Shown here: positions 62,583 to 64,000 of the stretch, piece by piece
Position numbering within the stretch: position 1 is the stretch's first letter
How the letters are laid out: every line of letters begins with the position of its first letter
From: Paenibacillus fonticola DSM 21315
GTDB lineage: Bacteria > Bacillota > Bacilli > Paenibacillales > Paenibacillaceae
Length of the DNA stretch: 64,000 bases
Assembly: GCF_000381905.1 (NCBI RefSeq)
Contig: NZ_KB907252.1
Location: 62,001-126,000 of the forward strand
Direction: 5' to 3'
Position numbers and translations under genes: made by a program
The notes under the pieces: model-generated
Told to the model about the DNA's origin: nothing
The model's input: the letters and a program-made list of their open reading frames with translations, nothing else
Database searches by the model: none

Positions 62583-63962
62583 TTACTTTGATTGTTGAAA
62601 CAACGGCTCCACCTTTCGACTGATTTCGTCAAGCGCTTCTTGGGCCGATTTTTTCCCCAGCCAGACCGGAACAAGCTCGCTTGTCACGATCGGATAAATA
62701 ACCGACTGATTTTTCATATAGTAGCCTACGCTTTGCACACCGTTGTCCATAAGCTGAGTGAGCATCGCGTCTTTAAAGCCCGGAGGATGAGACGCCGAAT
62801 TAACATTCACCCACGTATTGATCAGTTCCGGCTCCGTATACCACTTCTTCAGCGTGGGCATCCATAGCCCGCTCGTGTACAATTCAATCGCCTCGTTCGG
62901 ATCAGCCAGCCATTTCAGCAATAGCCATGCTTCCTCCGGATGCTTCGTCGATTTGAAAATAACAGACGCGCCAGCAAGCCCGACTGTCACGCTCTGCTTC
63001 ATCTTGGGCAGCACGCCGATATCATAATCAACCTCGGCCTTGCCCAGATCGAGATTGATCCATTGGCCGTCTATAATCATCGCGGTCAAGCCCGCCTGCA
63101 AAGACACATTCATGGCCGGCATCGACTTCGTCTCAAATGGAGACGGCGCAACATGATATACGTTGACCAAATCAGCGAGCTTCTGAATGGCCTCGGCCGC
63201 CTCCGGCTCATTCAATTTAAACGTCGCTCCCTCTGGATCGATCCATTGTCCCCCGTTACTGAACACGAAATTGCTGATCGGCTCGCTCCATGTCTCGAAC
63301 ATCACGCCATATTGCGCAATATTATTTTTGTCAAAAGCAGGATGCAGCGCATTTCTTCCCTCATGATCCAGCGTCAATTTCTGAGCCGCTTTCACGAATT
63401 CATCCCATGTCCATGCTTCTTCCGCTCTTGGAGATGGCGGGGCCACCCCCGCTGCCGCAAGCAAGTCTCTCCGGTAAAACAATCCGAAGCATTCCGCAGC
63501 GGAGCTAACGCCCCAGGCATAGTCATCGGCTTGCTTGTACCATAAGTAATCGAGAAAATCCTCCTTGGACAGGTCAGGATCCCGCTCCAAAAAATCATAT
63601 AAGTTCATAAATTTATCCTGGCTGGCGAACACCTCGCCTAGCTCCGTCGTCATATAGCCTAGATCCGGCTCTTCATTCGACGCTGACATCGCCGTCAGCT
63701 TCGTATTGTAATCAGAATTGGGCAGTTGGATCGTGTCCACGACGATCCATGGGTAGCGTTCCATAAATTTAGCCATAGCATTCTCGATCGCCTTCTTCTC
63801 CTCTACAGAGCCCCAATAAGTGAAGCGAAGCCTTATTTTGTCGTGCTTGGAAACGGAGGTGGCGTCTTCTTCATAGCCCGTCCGCAGCTGCCAGATGGCA
63901 CCTACGATAATCCCAATGAAGATCAGAACAGCCAAAGCTTCCAGACTTCTACGTAGCGACAT
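62583..63962 (-). CDS. Membrane-anchored extracellular binding protein (second SBP)
   Basis: A 459-residue binding protein with an uncleaved-looking N-terminal anchor (SLEALAVLIFIGIIVGAIWQ, about 6-25) and no lipobox. The body is of the sugar-binding type (LRFTYWGSVEEKKAIENAM; WTWDEFVKAAQKLTL; ASVIFKSTKHPEEAWLLLKW) and parallels the 61098-62456 protein. AAGGAGG precedes the ATG. Anchored binding proteins next to such operons often serve as ligand sensors for a YesM/YesN-type two-component system, and the upstream gene may encode one. It may therefore sense instead of transport. Confidence 0.88.
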   Translation of the reverse strand: MSLRRSLEALAVLIFIGIIVGAIWQLRTGYEEDATSVSKHDKIRLRFTYWGSVEEKKAIENAMAKFMERYPWIVVDTIQLPNSDYNTKLTAMSASNEEPDLGYMTTELGEVFASQDKFMNLYDFLERDPDLSKEDFLDYLWYKQADDYAWGVSSAAECFGLFYRRDLLAAAGVAPPSPRAEEAWTWDEFVKAAQKLTLDHEGRNALHPAFDKNNIAQYGVMFETWSEPISNFVFSNGGQWIDPEGATFKLNEPEAAEAIQKLADLVNVYHVAPSPFETKSMPAMNVSLQAGLTAMIIDGQWINLDLGKAEVDYDIGVLPKMKQSVTVGLAGASVIFKSTKHPEEAWLLLKWLADPNEAIELYTSGLWMPTLKKWYTEPELINTWVNVNSASHPPGFKDAMLTQLMDNGVQSVGYYMKNQSVIYPIVTSELVPVWLGKKSAQEALDEISRKVEPLFQQSK

Positions 63963-64000
63963 TTTGGACAGCCTCCTTCACCTGGCTATTCGGCAGTGTA
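63963..64000 (-). other. Right edge, end of an upstream gene possible
   Basis: Thirty-eight bases upstream of the anchored binding protein. One minus-strand frame ends at TAG (YTAE then stop); another stays open (TLPNSQVKEAVQNVAT) and ends inside the next gene. A preceding gene, perhaps a regulator, probably terminates here, but it cannot be identified. Confidence 0.35.

Overview
The window looks like a chromosomal segment of a Gram-positive, endospore-forming bacterium of the Bacillota, most probably a Paenibacillus. The grounds are strong AGGAGG-type ribosome binding sites, T-box and TPP riboswitch leaders, CcpA-like cre sites, SLH surface-layer domains, a DUF5704 exoprotein, a SigO/RsoA/YvrJ set, and several carbohydrate ABC transporters paired with glycoside hydrolases. 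The genus is an inference from gene content. I see no rRNA, tRNA, CRISPR array, intact insertion sequence or prophage.

Layout. 1-7.2 kb: an alpha-glucoside locus on the minus strand, with a LacI regulator, an AglE-like binding protein, AglF/AglG-like permeases and a GH65 phosphorylase running off the left edge. Identical LacI-type operators precede the regulator and the transporter genes. 7.2-10.2 kb: a sparse region with a TAAA microsatellite, one copy of a dispersed repeat, a lipoprotein, a broken type VII-secretion-like gene and a CPBP protease. 10.2-18.9 kb: a ten-gene minus-strand operon behind a GntR regulator. It encodes a sorbitol-6-phosphate-dehydrogenase-like SDR, a complete mannose/sorbose-family PTS (IIA, IIB, IIC, IID), an MtlD-like dehydrogenase, DhaL, DhaK, and hexulose-phosphate synthase and isomerase. 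19-24 kb: small genes, a decayed macro-domain gene, and tyrS with a full T-box leader. 24.6-27.1 kb: an 844-residue prenyl-synthase protein that seems to carry two isoprenoid-synthase-like domains. 27.3-33.7 kb: a Nudix remnant, a DUF5704/SLH surface module, and a DMT exporter under what I read as a guanine-type purine riboswitch with ON architecture.

33.8-36.6 kb: truncated GH105 and Doc-toxin remnants that meet at one junction, then an ECF sigma / DUF4179 anti-sigma pair. 36.9-40.2 kb: an oxidoreductase, a sugar isomerase and an AraC regulator. 40.4-45.1 kb: a CAP/SLH exoprotein, a SigO/RsoA-like split sigma factor facing yvrJ, and a PQQ-like beta-propeller. 45.9-49.4 kb: the thiamine salvage operon tenA-thiM-thiD-thiE under a TPP riboswitch. 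49.4-57.3 kb: a SEC-C protein, a Gln/His-repeat DUF2339 membrane protein, small and hypothetical genes and a YpsA-like protein. 57.3-64 kb: a GH127 beta-L-arabinofuranosidase operon with two permeases and two binding proteins.

Two genome-wide habits stand out. Imperfect tandem arrays repeatedly begin inside the last codons of a gene and re-copy its 3' end and stop codon (thiE, the AraC gene, the Gfo/Idh gene, the YpsA-like gene). A roughly 136-bp imperfect palindrome occurs three times in intergenic DNA. The strongest candidates for undescribed biology are the riboswitch-exporter unit, the PTS operon with hexulose-phosphate and dihydroxyacetone-kinase genes, the two-domain prenyl synthase, and the 3'-end-anchored repeats. 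All coordinates and motifs were read by eye; no similarity search was run.
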